NCBI RefSeq assembly: GCF_003231275.1
Contig: NZ_QKVL01000013.1
Span: 1 to 64,000 of the forward strand
Length of the DNA: 64,000 nt
From: Pseudomonas huaxiensis
GTDB taxonomy: Bacteria; Pseudomonadota; Gammaproteobacteria; Pseudomonadales; Pseudomonadaceae
Direction of reading: 5' to 3'
Under the pieces are notes generated by a model. The model ran no database searches. It saw only the letters and a program-made list of their open reading frames with translations, and was not told the DNA's origin. Position 1 is the stretch's first letter, and every line of letters begins with the position of its first letter. The translations under genes and the position numbers were made by a program. Below, piece by piece: positions 45,164 to 53,480 of this stretch.

Positions 45164-45170
45164 AGCCGGC

Positions 45171-46358
45171 ATGACACTACTGTACGACGCCGCAATTGCC
45201 GGCCAGCCGGGCACCCACGTCCTCGCGATCGGCGTAGGCCGTTATCCGTATCTGCTTGGCGGTGATGGCACATTGGCGGATGAGCCCTTGGGACTCCAGC
45301 AACTGGAGTCGCCGCCTGTTTCACTCAAGGCTTTACTTGAATGGTTTCTCCCGCCAGGTGCGCCTCCAGGTACAACGGGGCTGCAAAACTCTAGGGTCCC
45401 GCTTGCATCCATCGAGGCTTTGGCTTCAGCCCCCCAGCCGGTGAAAGTCAATCTGTGTCAGGGGCCCGTGGCATTGGCGCCGGCTACGCGTGAGAATATT
45501 CAGCAAGCATTCGAGTCTTGGATTAAGCGACTTCAGGGAAACCCTGAAAACATCGGCGTTTTTTATTTCTGCGGCCACGGTCTTACTGCTGCCGACCATT
45601 ACTTGTTGGCGGAAGATTTTGGTAAGAGCAGCGCTTTGCCCTGGAGTGAGGCTTTCGATATCTCCACCACAATTCGAGCCATAGAGCGTGTGGTGCCAGG
45701 AGCGGTCTACTACTTCATTGATGCCTGCCGTGAAATATCGCGCGAAATAGCTATGACGCTAGGCGCTGATCCGACAGCTTTGTATGCATTGAACCTGAAG
45801 AAGAAGGTCATCCGTCGCTCGGTCACCGCCGTCTTCGCCACCGGTGAAGGCGCATTCGCGTATGCACCCAAGGGTGGCTCTGTCTCGCGTTTCACTACCG
45901 CACTTATCTACGCCTTGTCGGGCTATTGCGGCGTTAAAACGCCCGGGGCCGCCACCTGGAATGTGGACGGGGAAAGCATCGCAACCGCAATCCGACAGCT
46001 GCTGGAATATGAAGCCCTGAACTGCCCTGCTTCAGCTAGCGAAAGTAATCAGGTGAGTGAGCAGATGGTGCTAGGCAGCTCTGTCCCGCTGCTGCGCATT
46101 GCCGTTGTGCCCAAAGTTAAGGTTTGGCTCGACCTGAGCCCCAGGCAGAGCCGTGCCTTGTACGAGCGCTACCTTGTGTCGTCCAAGGGGGATCGTATCG
46201 CAGAAAAAGGTTTGGACGATGTGTACAAGGTCGAGGTGCCGCGGGGGTTCTATGAAGTCGGCGCGCTCGATCCGGAGGGCCGCTTGCCCGCCATTGTGCA
46301 CCTTGATGAAGAACTGGTTCCCCCAATCTACCCTCTCACTTTGCAGTCAATCCCATGA
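45171..46358 (+). CDS. Caspase-like cysteine protease (C14/metacaspase fold)
   Basis: A 395-residue caspase-family protein. HVLAIGVGRYPYL is the first core strand, NIGVFYFCGHGLTAADHYLL gives catalytic His136 and VYYFIDACREISR gives catalytic Cys186, the standard His/Cys dyad. The strand SVTAVFATGEGAFAYAP and SRFTTALIYALSG follow. The last about 90 residues form a separate beta-rich domain (AVVPKVKVWLDLSPRQSRAL, VYKVEVPRGFYEVGALDPEG). It is cytoplasmic. Its gene starts 7 bp after the hydrolase gene and overlaps the next one by 4 bp, so the three proteins are co-produced. Role in regulated cell death is inferred from family. Confidence 0.87.
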   Translation: MTLLYDAAIAGQPGTHVLAIGVGRYPYLLGGDGTLADEPLGLQQLESPPVSLKALLEWFLPPGAPPGTTGLQNSRVPLASIEALASAPQPVKVNLCQGPVALAPATRENIQQAFESWIKRLQGNPENIGVFYFCGHGLTAADHYLLAEDFGKSSALPWSEAFDISTTIRAIERVVPGAVYYFIDACREISREIAMTLGADPTALYALNLKKKVIRRSVTAVFATGEGAFAYAPKGGSVSRFTTALIYALSGYCGVKTPGAATWNVDGESIATAIRQLLEYEALNCPASASESNQVSEQMVLGSSVPLLRIAVVPKVKVWLDLSPRQSRALYERYLVSSKGDRIAEKGLDDVYKVEVPRGFYEVGALDPEGRLPAIVHLDEELVPPIYPLTLQSIP

Positions 46359-47812
46359 GCAAGCTGACCGTTCATCTCGATTACACGTCTGCCAGCGCGG
46401 GCCGAGACTATCAGCCTAACGAGAATCTGGCATTGCCTGTTAAAGCACTGGATGGTCAAGGCGCCATCCTTGCCGAGGGCGCTGCCCGCCTTGGCGAGCC
46501 GGCCTTGCTGTGTCTACCGGCAGGTACTTCCCAAGCATTTGTGCGTCTAACTTGGCCGTCTGGGCGTACCGAAACTCAGCGTGTTCTTTTGGGCAACAAG
46601 TCTGTTGCTGAATGGACCTTCAGCGACGACAGCATTTCGCAGGCTGTATGGTCTGCTTGGGCGATCCCTCGGCTTGGTGTGCGCACACCTCTAGCCACTG
46701 CACATGATGATCTGGATCTCGATTTGGATCGCTTCCAGAGGGTCTGGCTCCGCCTATGGCGTAATGATAACGGGACTTGGAGCCAAGTGCCGCTGCGTCC
46801 AGACGAGACTTACCGCAACGGCGCAGCATGGCAAATTGATTTGACGCTCGATAGCGCTGCTTGGCTGCTACACGTGGGCGGCTCCAATGTACCATGGCGC
46901 TTTGTCTCCCTTCCTGGGGGCGGCCGTGCACGCGTGCTCTTGACCCCCAAGGACACCCGCGACACCCGCGGTGACTCACTTACAGTCGTTGTGACTAGCT
47001 TCCGTCCCGCTGCCGAAACTTTGCTCGAATTTCTCGCTCGAGATTCAATGCGTGCTGCGGACACGCTTGTGCATTCGGCACATTATTTGTTCGCGGAGAA
47101 GTTTGAAGATCCTGTTTCTGCAGTAGCTGGTGCTTACTACCTTTTGCGGCGAGGTGATTGGCAGCAGATTCCGCTGGAATGGTTCCGGAACTTGTCGCGC
47201 TATTTCGGCTGGATGCCCGACACTCATTTGTTGTACTGCGTGCGCTTATTGCGCGAAGGTGCCGCCGTTACTCCCGCTAAAGAGGAGCCTATTCAACTCT
47301 TAGTCGCTTCACTCACTCAAGGATGGCCAGTCTACAAAGAAGGAATTGCCCTCCTGCAAGAGGCGGCAATTGTTCTGCGTGCAGAATTCGGCTCCCTGCA
47401 CGATGAGATATTTGAGCAGATACAAGCCATCGCAAGCGCCAGATCCTGGACGGGCGCAGCCACTAGCTTCCATGGTAGACAGCCTGAGATGCCCAGTACC
47501 GTACTGTGGGTGGGTATGCCTCACGCACCGCGACGCCGAAAGCTCTCTCCTGTGGTGAAAGCCGCTTTGCCTAAGCACGAACCAAAGGAACATTTCTGGT
47601 TAGATGTGGCCGACCAAATTCCTCACTTTGAGCCAGAATCCTACATTGTCAGGGAAATAGTAAGGCTGGAACCTCGACCGCAGAGGTTGCGCAGCGACGG
47701 AGGCAAGATGTCTCCCCCCCGCGCCGTCAAGACATCCTCTGGCGCGCCCCAAAAAGCCAAGCTTCCTCAGCTCCATGAGAATGAATTCCTGCTTGGCAAG
47801 ATTCCGAGCTGA
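46355..47812 (+). CDS. Third protein of the hydrolase–caspase operon, unknown function
   Basis: A 485-residue protein with no family I recognise. Residues 1-95 form an Ig-like/beta region (KLTVHLDYTSASAGRDY, PAGTSQAFVRLTWPSGRTET), followed by a second beta region with many tryptophans (VWLRLWRNDNGTWSQVPLRP, WLLHVGGSNVPWRFVSLPGG). A helical part (230-370) has repeat-like pairs (ADTLVHSAHYLFAEKFEDPV, SAVAGAYYLLRRGDWQQIPL) and the tail is basic and proline-rich. No membrane segment or signal. ATGA overlap with the caspase gene shows coupling. It could be the sensor, scaffold or caspase substrate of the module. Confidence 0.72.
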   Translation: MSKLTVHLDYTSASAGRDYQPNENLALPVKALDGQGAILAEGAARLGEPALLCLPAGTSQAFVRLTWPSGRTETQRVLLGNKSVAEWTFSDDSISQAVWSAWAIPRLGVRTPLATAHDDLDLDLDRFQRVWLRLWRNDNGTWSQVPLRPDETYRNGAAWQIDLTLDSAAWLLHVGGSNVPWRFVSLPGGGRARVLLTPKDTRDTRGDSLTVVVTSFRPAAETLLEFLARDSMRAADTLVHSAHYLFAEKFEDPVSAVAGAYYLLRRGDWQQIPLEWFRNLSRYFGWMPDTHLLYCVRLLREGAAVTPAKEEPIQLLVASLTQGWPVYKEGIALLQEAAIVLRAEFGSLHDEIFEQIQAIASARSWTGAATSFHGRQPEMPSTVLWVGMPHAPRRRKLSPVVKAALPKHEPKEHFWLDVADQIPHFEPESYIVREIVRLEPRPQRLRSDGGKMSPPRAVKTSSGAPQKAKLPQLHENEFLLGKIPS

Positions 47813-47887
47813 GCGGCTTTCAAAGTGCCATATAGACGATTGAATAGGGTTAGCGAAAACATAAGCTCAGCACCGGTTTTTACGACG

Positions 47888-47926
47888 CATGGGGCAACCC
47901 GAAATCTGAAACGCGGTTGCCCCATG
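47888..47926. terminator. Perfect 12-bp inverted repeat after the caspase operon
   Basis: CATGGGGCAACC (47888-47899) and its exact complement (47915-47926) are separated by 15 bp. It lies 75 bp after the last stop codon and may form an mRNA-end hairpin; there is no T-run, so it could also be a protein-binding palindrome. Confidence 0.5.
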
Positions 47927-47986
47927 GATCCCTAGGGTGTCTGTCTAACCTGGCGAGAGACGGCAGCCTCTTATCCGGATTCACCG

Positions 47987-48088
47987 TTAGCGAGGCGGCT
48001 GAATGAGGGCGACGTAGGTGCAGAGAAGGGTGATGAGGATGCTCGTGATGGTGATTGTGTTGGCGTAACTGGAGAGGAATGCTTCCAT
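47987..48088 (-). CDS. 33-residue hydrophobic micropeptide near the transposon right end
   Basis: A 34-codon frame reading MEAFLSSYANTITITSILIT then LLCTYVALIQPPR-stop. Nineteen consecutive apolar or hydroxyl residues form one likely membrane helix, with a charged or polar residue only at the termini. It runs opposite to the caspase operon and toward the island interior. The ribosome site is weak. Size and profile resemble small membrane toxins of type I systems or small regulatory membrane peptides; a counter-RNA was not identified. It is too short for standard gene callers. Confidence 0.4.
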   Translation of the reverse strand: MEAFLSSYANTITITSILITLLCTYVALIQPPR

Positions 48089-48276
48089 GTTGGTTTTTCG
48101 GTAAGGGCACCTTGAAGATTGCCTAGGTTAAAAAACCTTTTCAAGCTCACGATGAGGCCTGGGCTAGAACATTACCGGCCCGAAAGCAGACGCTTTGAAG
48201 CGCGGGTTTGAAGCTTCGGATGAGCGACCTGATATTCCGAACCCCTAGCTATGAGGCGTTCAGAGCGAGTGAGTCA

Positions 48277-48321
48277 GTCGCATCAATTTCGAAAAATTCG
48301 CATTTATTTCGAAAACCTACA
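48277..48321. repeat. Right transposon end with two TnsB-type repeats
   Basis: The right terminus (48297-48321) is the inverted partner of the left one. Two back-to-back motif copies, TCGCATTTATTTCGA at 48299-48313 and TCGCATCAATTTCGA at 48278-48292, lie 21 bp apart; a weak third may begin near 48224. Fewer and tighter sites at this side contrast with four spread sites on the left, giving the element asymmetric ends. Confidence 0.88.
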
Positions 48322-48326
48322 ACCAC
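48322..48326. repeat. Target-site duplication ACCAC, right copy
   Basis: Five bases ACCAC after the last transposon base, identical to 24445-24449. In the empty site they encode part of the VGGGS stretch of ComM. Confidence 0.95.
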
Positions 48327-49167
48327 CACCGACCAACGCAGGCCCGGAAGCCGAATGGTGAGGGTGACGAAACGGTCGTTGCGGCCAGCAGTCCAGCGGC
48401 TTGGAGCTTGCCACTGACTGAATCGCCGCGACTTCCAGCGCCTCGCGCTCATCCAGTGGCGGCAACAGGCCGGGCAGGCGGCTGGCGAGCAGTGTCTTGC
48501 CGGTGCCAGGCGGGCCGGTAAAAAGTAGATTGTGAGCCCCCGCAGCCGCCACCAGCAGCGCGCGTTTGGCGGCAAGCTGGCCCTGCACTTCGCTCAGGTC
48601 CGGGTAGGGGCGGGGCTGCATGAGCAAGCCGTTGGCCTTGTAGGGTTCCATCGGTTGCTGCCCGCTGAAATGCCCGACCAGTTCCAGCAGATGCCCCGCC
48701 GCATACACCACCAGCCCCGACGCCATGCACGCTTCTTCGGCATTTTCCTTCGGCACCACCAGCGCGCGCCCGGCTTCGCGGGCGGCAAGGGCGGCCGGCA
48801 GCACGCCCTGCACCGGACGCACCGCACCGGACAACGCCAGCTCGCCCAGGCATTCCACCCTGTCCAGCGCCGCCAGTGGGAATTGCCCATTGGCGGCGAG
48901 CAGCCCCAGGGCAATCGCCAGATCGAAGCGGCCGCCATCCTTGGGCAAATCCGCCGGTGCCAGGTTGAGGGTGATCCGCCGTGCCGGAAATTCCAGCTTG
49001 GAGTTGAGAATCGCACTGCGCACCCGGTCCTTGCTTTCCTTGACCGTGGCTTCAGGCAGACCGACCAGCGTCAGGGTCGGTAAACCATTGGCGAGGTGGG
49101 CTTCGATGATGACAGGCGGGGCCAGCACGCCGACCTGGGCGCGGCTGTGGACAAGGGCGAGGGACAT
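48327..49167 (-). pseudogene. comM: comM (yifB) 5' fragment, split by the transposon
   Basis: The N-terminal 280 codons of ComM/YifB, starting MSLALVHSRAQVGVLAPPVI at ATG 49167. They include the Lon-like domain (VGLPEATVKESKDRVRSAIL, GRFDLAIALGLLAANGQ) and the AAA+ Walker A TGPPGTGKTLLASRLPGLL. The frame enters the transposon after ALVGGGC and ends at a transposon-encoded stop near 48304, so a truncated protein without Walker B could be made. Without the insertion it continues at 24449 leftward. Loss should reduce natural-transformation recombination of divergent DNA, by analogy with Haemophilus and Vibrio ComM. Confidence 0.95.
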
Positions 49168-49287
49168 GAACGCTCCATGATCATTGCGGGGCCGCGTCGT
49201 GCGGCTTTGCAAGGATAGTGGCGGGTCCGCGAGGTGACGGCGGCAGAGTGAATCCGGGTGTTACGGATGACGATCAGATAGTTCTCG

Positions 49288-49315
49288 AAAATATTTAATA
49301 AGAAGCATTACCATA
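49288..49315. promoter_or_regulatory. Possible Fur-type operator before the ECF sigma gene
   Basis: The AT-rich stretch ATTTAATAAGAAGCATTACC lies about 40-60 bp before the sigma-factor start and partly matches the Fur box (GATAATGATAATCATTATC). The match is weak, but Fur control is normal for FecI-type sigma genes. Confidence 0.3.
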
Positions 49316-49352
49316 AACGCCCTTCAACCCTGGTCGGTATGGAATCACCCGC

Positions 49353-49862
49353 ATGCTTCCTTCTACCTCGCCCCATCACGCCGTCGGCGAACTCTACGTG
49401 GCCCACCACAGTTGGATCGTGCAGTTGCTGCGGCGCAAGCTGGGTAATCACCAGCAGGCCCAGGACCTGGCGCAGGACACGTTCATCCGCCTGATGCGCC
49501 AGGAGGCGCTGCCGTCTTTGCGCGAGCCACGGGCTTATCTCGCCACGGTCGCCAGCCGCCTGTGCCTGGAGTTTTTCCGCCGTCGGGCGCTGGAGAATGC
49601 CTATCTGGAGTCGCTGGCGGCGATGGACCCGCTGCTCGCGCCGTCGCCGGAAACCCGCCTGCTGGTGCTGGAAACCCTCGATTCGGTGGGTCGGGTGCTG
49701 GACGGTCTGGGCGCCAAGGTGCGGGAGATTTTCTTGCTGTCGCAGCTCGACGGGATGACTTATCCACAGATCGCCGAGCAGGTCGGCGTCAGCGTCAATG
49801 TGGTGCAGAAGGCCATGCTCAAGGCGTACCGGCTGTGCTACGCGGCGGTCTACGAGGAATGA
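49353..49862 (+). CDS. FecI-family ECF sigma factor
   Basis: A 169-residue iron-starvation sigma factor. Region 2 reads DLAQDTFIRLMRQEAL and REPRAYLATVASRLCLEFFR, region 4 reads LDGLGAKVREIFLLSQLDGM and TYPQIAEQVGVSVNVVQKAM. ATG 49353 gives a typical start. It overlaps the anti-sigma gene by ATGA and precedes a TonB-dependent receptor with an N-terminal signalling domain, the classic three-part cell-surface signalling cassette. It should direct transcription of the receptor gene when the receptor is loaded with its siderophore. Confidence 0.92.
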   Translation: MLPSTSPHHAVGELYVAHHSWIVQLLRRKLGNHQQAQDLAQDTFIRLMRQEALPSLREPRAYLATVASRLCLEFFRRRALENAYLESLAAMDPLLAPSPETRLLVLETLDSVGRVLDGLGAKVREIFLLSQLDGMTYPQIAEQVGVSVNVVQKAMLKAYRLCYAAVYEE

Positions 49863-50839
49863 AGCTGTTCCAGCCGCGGGACCGTCAACCCCTCGACGAG
49901 CAGGTGCTGGAGCAGGCGCTGCACTGGATGGTGCTATTGCAATCCGGCGTGAGCAGCGACGGTGATCGGCAGGCCTGTGACGACTGGCGCTTGCAGAACA
50001 GTGAGCATGAGCGCGCCTGGCAGCGGCTGGTGGGGATCAACCATGATCTGCGCGGCACCACGCAGACGGTCCCGGCAAGCAACGCCCGCAGCCTGTTGCG
50101 CACCCGCGCCGGCAGTTCGCGGCGCACGTTGCTCAAGGGCTTTGCGGGGTTTGCGGTACTGGCGGCGGCAGGTGTCAGCGTGCGCGAGCGGACCTTGCTG
50201 CCTGAGCTGTTCAGTGACTACCGCACCGGCACCGGCCAGCGTCAGCGGGTGCAACTGGCCGCAGGCGTGCAGTCGCAACTGGACGCCCGCACCGCGCTGG
50301 ATCTGCAGCCGTCGGTGGCGGGCGTCGAGTTGGCGCTGAATGTCGGGCGGGTGTTGTTGAACGTGGGCGAGGGCGCGACGGTACTGATCCGCACCGCCGA
50401 GGGCTGGATACGTCCGTCAGCCTCCAGCCGCCTGGTCATCGCGCGCGATCTGCCGGGAATGACTGGCAGCCTGGTCCAAGTGTTCGCTGGCAGCGCGTCG
50501 GTTGAATTCCGCCACGGCGACAATCATGTGGTGAGCGCGGGCCAGCAACTGAGCTTCGCCGATCAGCGCGTGTTGGCCCAGGACAAGGCCAGCGCTGCGT
50601 CCCTGGCCTGGACCGAGGGTTTGCTGGTGGCCGAGCGCATGCCGCTGGGCCTGCTGCTCGCTCACCTCGACCGCTACCGCCGCGGCGTGCTGCGCTGCGC
50701 GCCGGAGGTGGCGGGGCTGCAAGTGTCCGGCTCGTATTCGCTGGATCATCCCGACGCCAGCCTCGACCTGCTGGCGCGGATGCTGCCGATCCGTGTGGAG
50801 CGCGTGTTGGGTCTGTGGACCAACGTGACGGCGGCTTGA
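49859..50839 (+). CDS. FecR-family anti-sigma regulator
   Basis: A 326-residue inner-membrane regulator. The cytoplasmic N-terminal anti-sigma domain (QALHWMVLLQSGVSSDGDRQ, ACDDWRLQNSEHERAWQRL) is followed by one membrane segment preceded by twin arginines (RRTLLKGFAGFAVLAAAGVS). The periplasmic FecR domain has TGTGQRQRVQLAAGVQSQLD, SSRLVIARDLP and a C-terminal STN-like module (LLLAHLDRYRRGVLRCAPEV). It should hold the sigma factor inactive until it meets the receptor's N-terminal domain. The translational overlap ensures equal amounts of the two. Confidence 0.92.
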   Translation: MKLFQPRDRQPLDEQVLEQALHWMVLLQSGVSSDGDRQACDDWRLQNSEHERAWQRLVGINHDLRGTTQTVPASNARSLLRTRAGSSRRTLLKGFAGFAVLAAAGVSVRERTLLPELFSDYRTGTGQRQRVQLAAGVQSQLDARTALDLQPSVAGVELALNVGRVLLNVGEGATVLIRTAEGWIRPSASSRLVIARDLPGMTGSLVQVFAGSASVEFRHGDNHVVSAGQQLSFADQRVLAQDKASAASLAWTEGLLVAERMPLGLLLAHLDRYRRGVLRCAPEVAGLQVSGSYSLDHPDASLDLLARMLPIRVERVLGLWTNVTAA

Positions 50840-50948
50840 GAAAGATTTTCATCACGCCCCGGCAGTTTTTCCCGGTTCACGCATCAAGACAGGGAGAACG
50901 CTGAGAAAACAGCGCCATTTCCCAACCTCCAACACTCGGATCGTCTTC

Positions 50949-53480
50949 ATGCACACGCGCCTCACACCTCTGGCCAGCGCCCTGCGCCTGGCGCTGCTGG
51001 GCCTGGCTTTGACCGCCACCAGCCAACCGCTGCTCGCCGCGTCCGGCGATGCCGCTTCGCAGCAGCAGACCCGCAGCTACCACATTCCCGCTGGCAGCCT
51101 GGACAGCGTCCTCGGCGCTTTCGGCCAGCAGGCTGGCGTGATGATTGGCGTCGACGCGGCGCTGAGCGCGGGTCAGCACAGCGATGGCCTGAACGGCGAA
51201 TACTCGGTGCAGGGTGGCCTGGCGCAAATCCTCGGCGCGACCCGGCTGGATGCCATCCGTGAAGGGACCGGTTACCGTTTGGTGCCCCGTCCTGAACGCG
51301 GCGCGCTGGAGCTGGGTGCCACCAGCATCTCCGGCCAGGGTATGGGTGAGATGACCGAGAACTCCAGGTCCTTCACCACCGGCCTGGTCAGTGTCGGTTC
51401 GAAGACCCCGGTCAGCCTCAAGGAAACGCCGCAGACCGTGTCGGTCGTCACCCGCCGGGTGATCGAAGACAAGCAGATGACCAGCCTGCCGGACGCGATG
51501 AAGATGGCGCCGGGCATCACCTTGCGCAACGGCAGCTACAACTCCCAGCAGTACTATTCCCGTGGCTTCCCCATCGACAACCTGCAAATCGACGGCGCCG
51601 CGCCGATGGACATCGGTTCGGGCATCGGCACCTTCTACAGCGAGCGCAAATACGACCTCGCGGCCTACGACCACGTCGAGGTGCTGCGCGGCGCCAGTGG
51701 CCTGCTGGGCGGTACCGGCGATCCCGGCGGGATCGTCAACCTGGTGCGCAAGCGGCCGCTGGACCACTACCAGCTCAAGCTCGAAACCTCCGCAGGGTCC
51801 TGGGACAACTACCGTGGCCAGGTCGACCTGACCGGCCCGCTGGCCTTCGACGGCAAGCTGCGCGGCCGCGTGGTGGCGGCGTACAACGACCGCCAGTACT
51901 TCATGGACAACCGCAGCACCGAGCGGCCGTTCCTCTACGGCATCCTCGAAGCGGACCTGAGCGACGACACGATGCTCACCTTCGGTGGCAGCTACGACAA
52001 GCTCAAGGAAAACGGCACCGGCGACGGCCTGCCGCGCTACAGCAGTGGCGGCGACGTGCACCTGCCGCGACACACCTGGTACTCCACCCAGGGTGCCTGG
52101 GCCGATAGCTACACCCGTGAGTGGTTCGCCAAGCTCGACCACTACTTCAACGAGGACTGGAAGCTCAACACCAGTTACACCTACTCCTACAACAGCGCGA
52201 CCACCGAGGGCGTGATTCCCTACGGTTCAGTGGATGAAAACACCAACAACGGCCCCTACTGGTGGGGCAGCTATGTGTCGAGCTGGAGCCAGCAGTCGGT
52301 GTTCGACGTGAACCTGTCCGGTGGGTTTGATGCCTTTGGCCGGCGCCACGAAGTGCTGGTAGGCGCGGATTACCAGAAAGTCACCAGCCGCTGGCGCAGC
52401 GCCCAGGGCAAGGTGGGCAAGGGCGGCATGATCGATCTGTGGGACCCGCAAGCCACGCCGCTGCCGACCGAGGCGTCGAACCACAACTTCTGGCGCGACT
52501 ACTCGCCCAACACCCGCGAGCAATATGGCCTCTACTCGACCCTGCGCCTGCAACTGACCGACCCGCTGAAACTGGTCGTGGGTGCCCGCGCCCAGCGCTA
52601 CAAGTTCGAGCAGGCCTACAACACCAAGGCCAGTCAGTCCGGGGTCGGTCCGTGGGAGCAACAGGACAGCGTCTTTGATCGCGAGCCGACCACGCTCGTG
52701 CCTTACGGCGGCCTGATCTACGCGCTGGATGACCAGTGGTCCACCTACGTCAGTTACTCCGAGGTGTTCAAGCCTCAGGCGCAGAAGTGGAAAGGCCCGG
52801 AAGAGTCGCCTACCTCGATCGAGCCGATGACCGGCAAGACCTACGAGACCGGCATCAAGGGTGAACTGCTCGGCGGTGCGCTGAATGTGAGTGCGGCACT
52901 GTTCTACACCACCCGCGAGAACCAGGCGGCAACCGACCCGGCGTACGCCTCGCCGTTCTTCAGCTACAGCGGTTCGTGCTGCTTCCTGGCGCAGGACAAG
53001 GTGGTCAGCAAGGGCCTCGACCTGGAAGTCACCGGCGAAATCATGCCAGGCTGGGACATCCTCGCCGGCTACACCTTCAACCGTGTCGAGAACAATACCG
53101 AAGAGACGCTGTACAGCTCGGTGACGCCCAAGCACCTGTTCAAGCTGTGGACTGCCTACACCCTGCCGGACGCCCTGTCGGACTTCCGCGTCGGCGGCGG
53201 CGTGACTGTGCAGAGCCCGACCTACGTGGAAGGCAGCGCCTACCGCTTCGACACGAGCGGCAATGTCGTCGACAGTCACGACTTCGATTTCACCCAGTCG
53301 GGCTACGCCGTCTACGACGCGCTGGTGGAGTACAAGGTCGATGACCACTGGACTGTGGCGCTCAACGGCAACAACCTGTTCGACCGCCGCTACTACGCCA
53401 GCGTCGGCACCTCCGAGTACGGCAACTACTACGGCGAGCCGCGTAATTTCACCCTGACCCTGCGCGGCACCTTCGACTGA
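50949..53480 (+). CDS. TonB-dependent ferric-siderophore receptor with signalling domain (FpvA-like)
   Basis: An 843-residue outer-membrane receptor. The signal peptide ends LLAAS; a secretin/TonB short N-terminal (STN) domain follows (YHIPAGSLDSVLGAFGQQAG, NGEYSVQGGLAQILGATRLD), then the plug (VSLKETPQTVSVVTRRVIED, YYSRGFPIDNLQIDG, VEVLRGASGLLGGTGDPGG, VNLVRKRP) and a 22-strand barrel ending NFTLTLRGTFD. The FpvA-type layout and sigma/anti-sigma neighbours indicate uptake of a hydroxamate- or pyoverdine-type siderophore, which one is unknown. The 109-bp gap before it should hold the sigma-dependent promoter. Confidence 0.92.
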   Translation: MHTRLTPLASALRLALLGLALTATSQPLLAASGDAASQQQTRSYHIPAGSLDSVLGAFGQQAGVMIGVDAALSAGQHSDGLNGEYSVQGGLAQILGATRLDAIREGTGYRLVPRPERGALELGATSISGQGMGEMTENSRSFTTGLVSVGSKTPVSLKETPQTVSVVTRRVIEDKQMTSLPDAMKMAPGITLRNGSYNSQQYYSRGFPIDNLQIDGAAPMDIGSGIGTFYSERKYDLAAYDHVEVLRGASGLLGGTGDPGGIVNLVRKRPLDHYQLKLETSAGSWDNYRGQVDLTGPLAFDGKLRGRVVAAYNDRQYFMDNRSTERPFLYGILEADLSDDTMLTFGGSYDKLKENGTGDGLPRYSSGGDVHLPRHTWYSTQGAWADSYTREWFAKLDHYFNEDWKLNTSYTYSYNSATTEGVIPYGSVDENTNNGPYWWGSYVSSWSQQSVFDVNLSGGFDAFGRRHEVLVGADYQKVTSRWRSAQGKVGKGGMIDLWDPQATPLPTEASNHNFWRDYSPNTREQYGLYSTLRLQLTDPLKLVVGARAQRYKFEQAYNTKASQSGVGPWEQQDSVFDREPTTLVPYGGLIYALDDQWSTYVSYSEVFKPQAQKWKGPEESPTSIEPMTGKTYETGIKGELLGGALNVSAALFYTTRENQAATDPAYASPFFSYSGSCCFLAQDKVVSKGLDLEVTGEIMPGWDILAGYTFNRVENNTEETLYSSVTPKHLFKLWTAYTLPDALSDFRVGGGVTVQSPTYVEGSAYRFDTSGNVVDSHDFDFTQSGYAVYDALVEYKVDDHWTVALNGNNLFDRRYYASVGTSEYGNYYGEPRNFTLTLRGTFD

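Larger units (their letters stand above)
24450..48321. mobile_element. Tn7-like transposon (23,872 bp) inserted in comM
   Basis: The element starts TGTAGGCTTTCG and ends in the complement of TGTAGGTTTTCG. It has a 5-bp duplication and carries tnsA-tnsB-tnsC-tniQ at the left end. TnsA with a DDE TnsB places it in the Tn7-like group that includes comM-specific Tn6022/AbaR-type elements of Acinetobacter; no Tn7 attTn7/glmS context is present. Cargo from 32,578 on has defence- or conflict-type genes of mixed GC. The comM frame is exactly restorable, so the insertion is clean and probably fairly recent. Confidence 0.95.

Noticed and set aside
24450-48321. CRISPR-Cas cargo, as in some Tn7-like elements
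   Set aside because: No repeat-spacer array and no Cas protein motif was found anywhere in the element.
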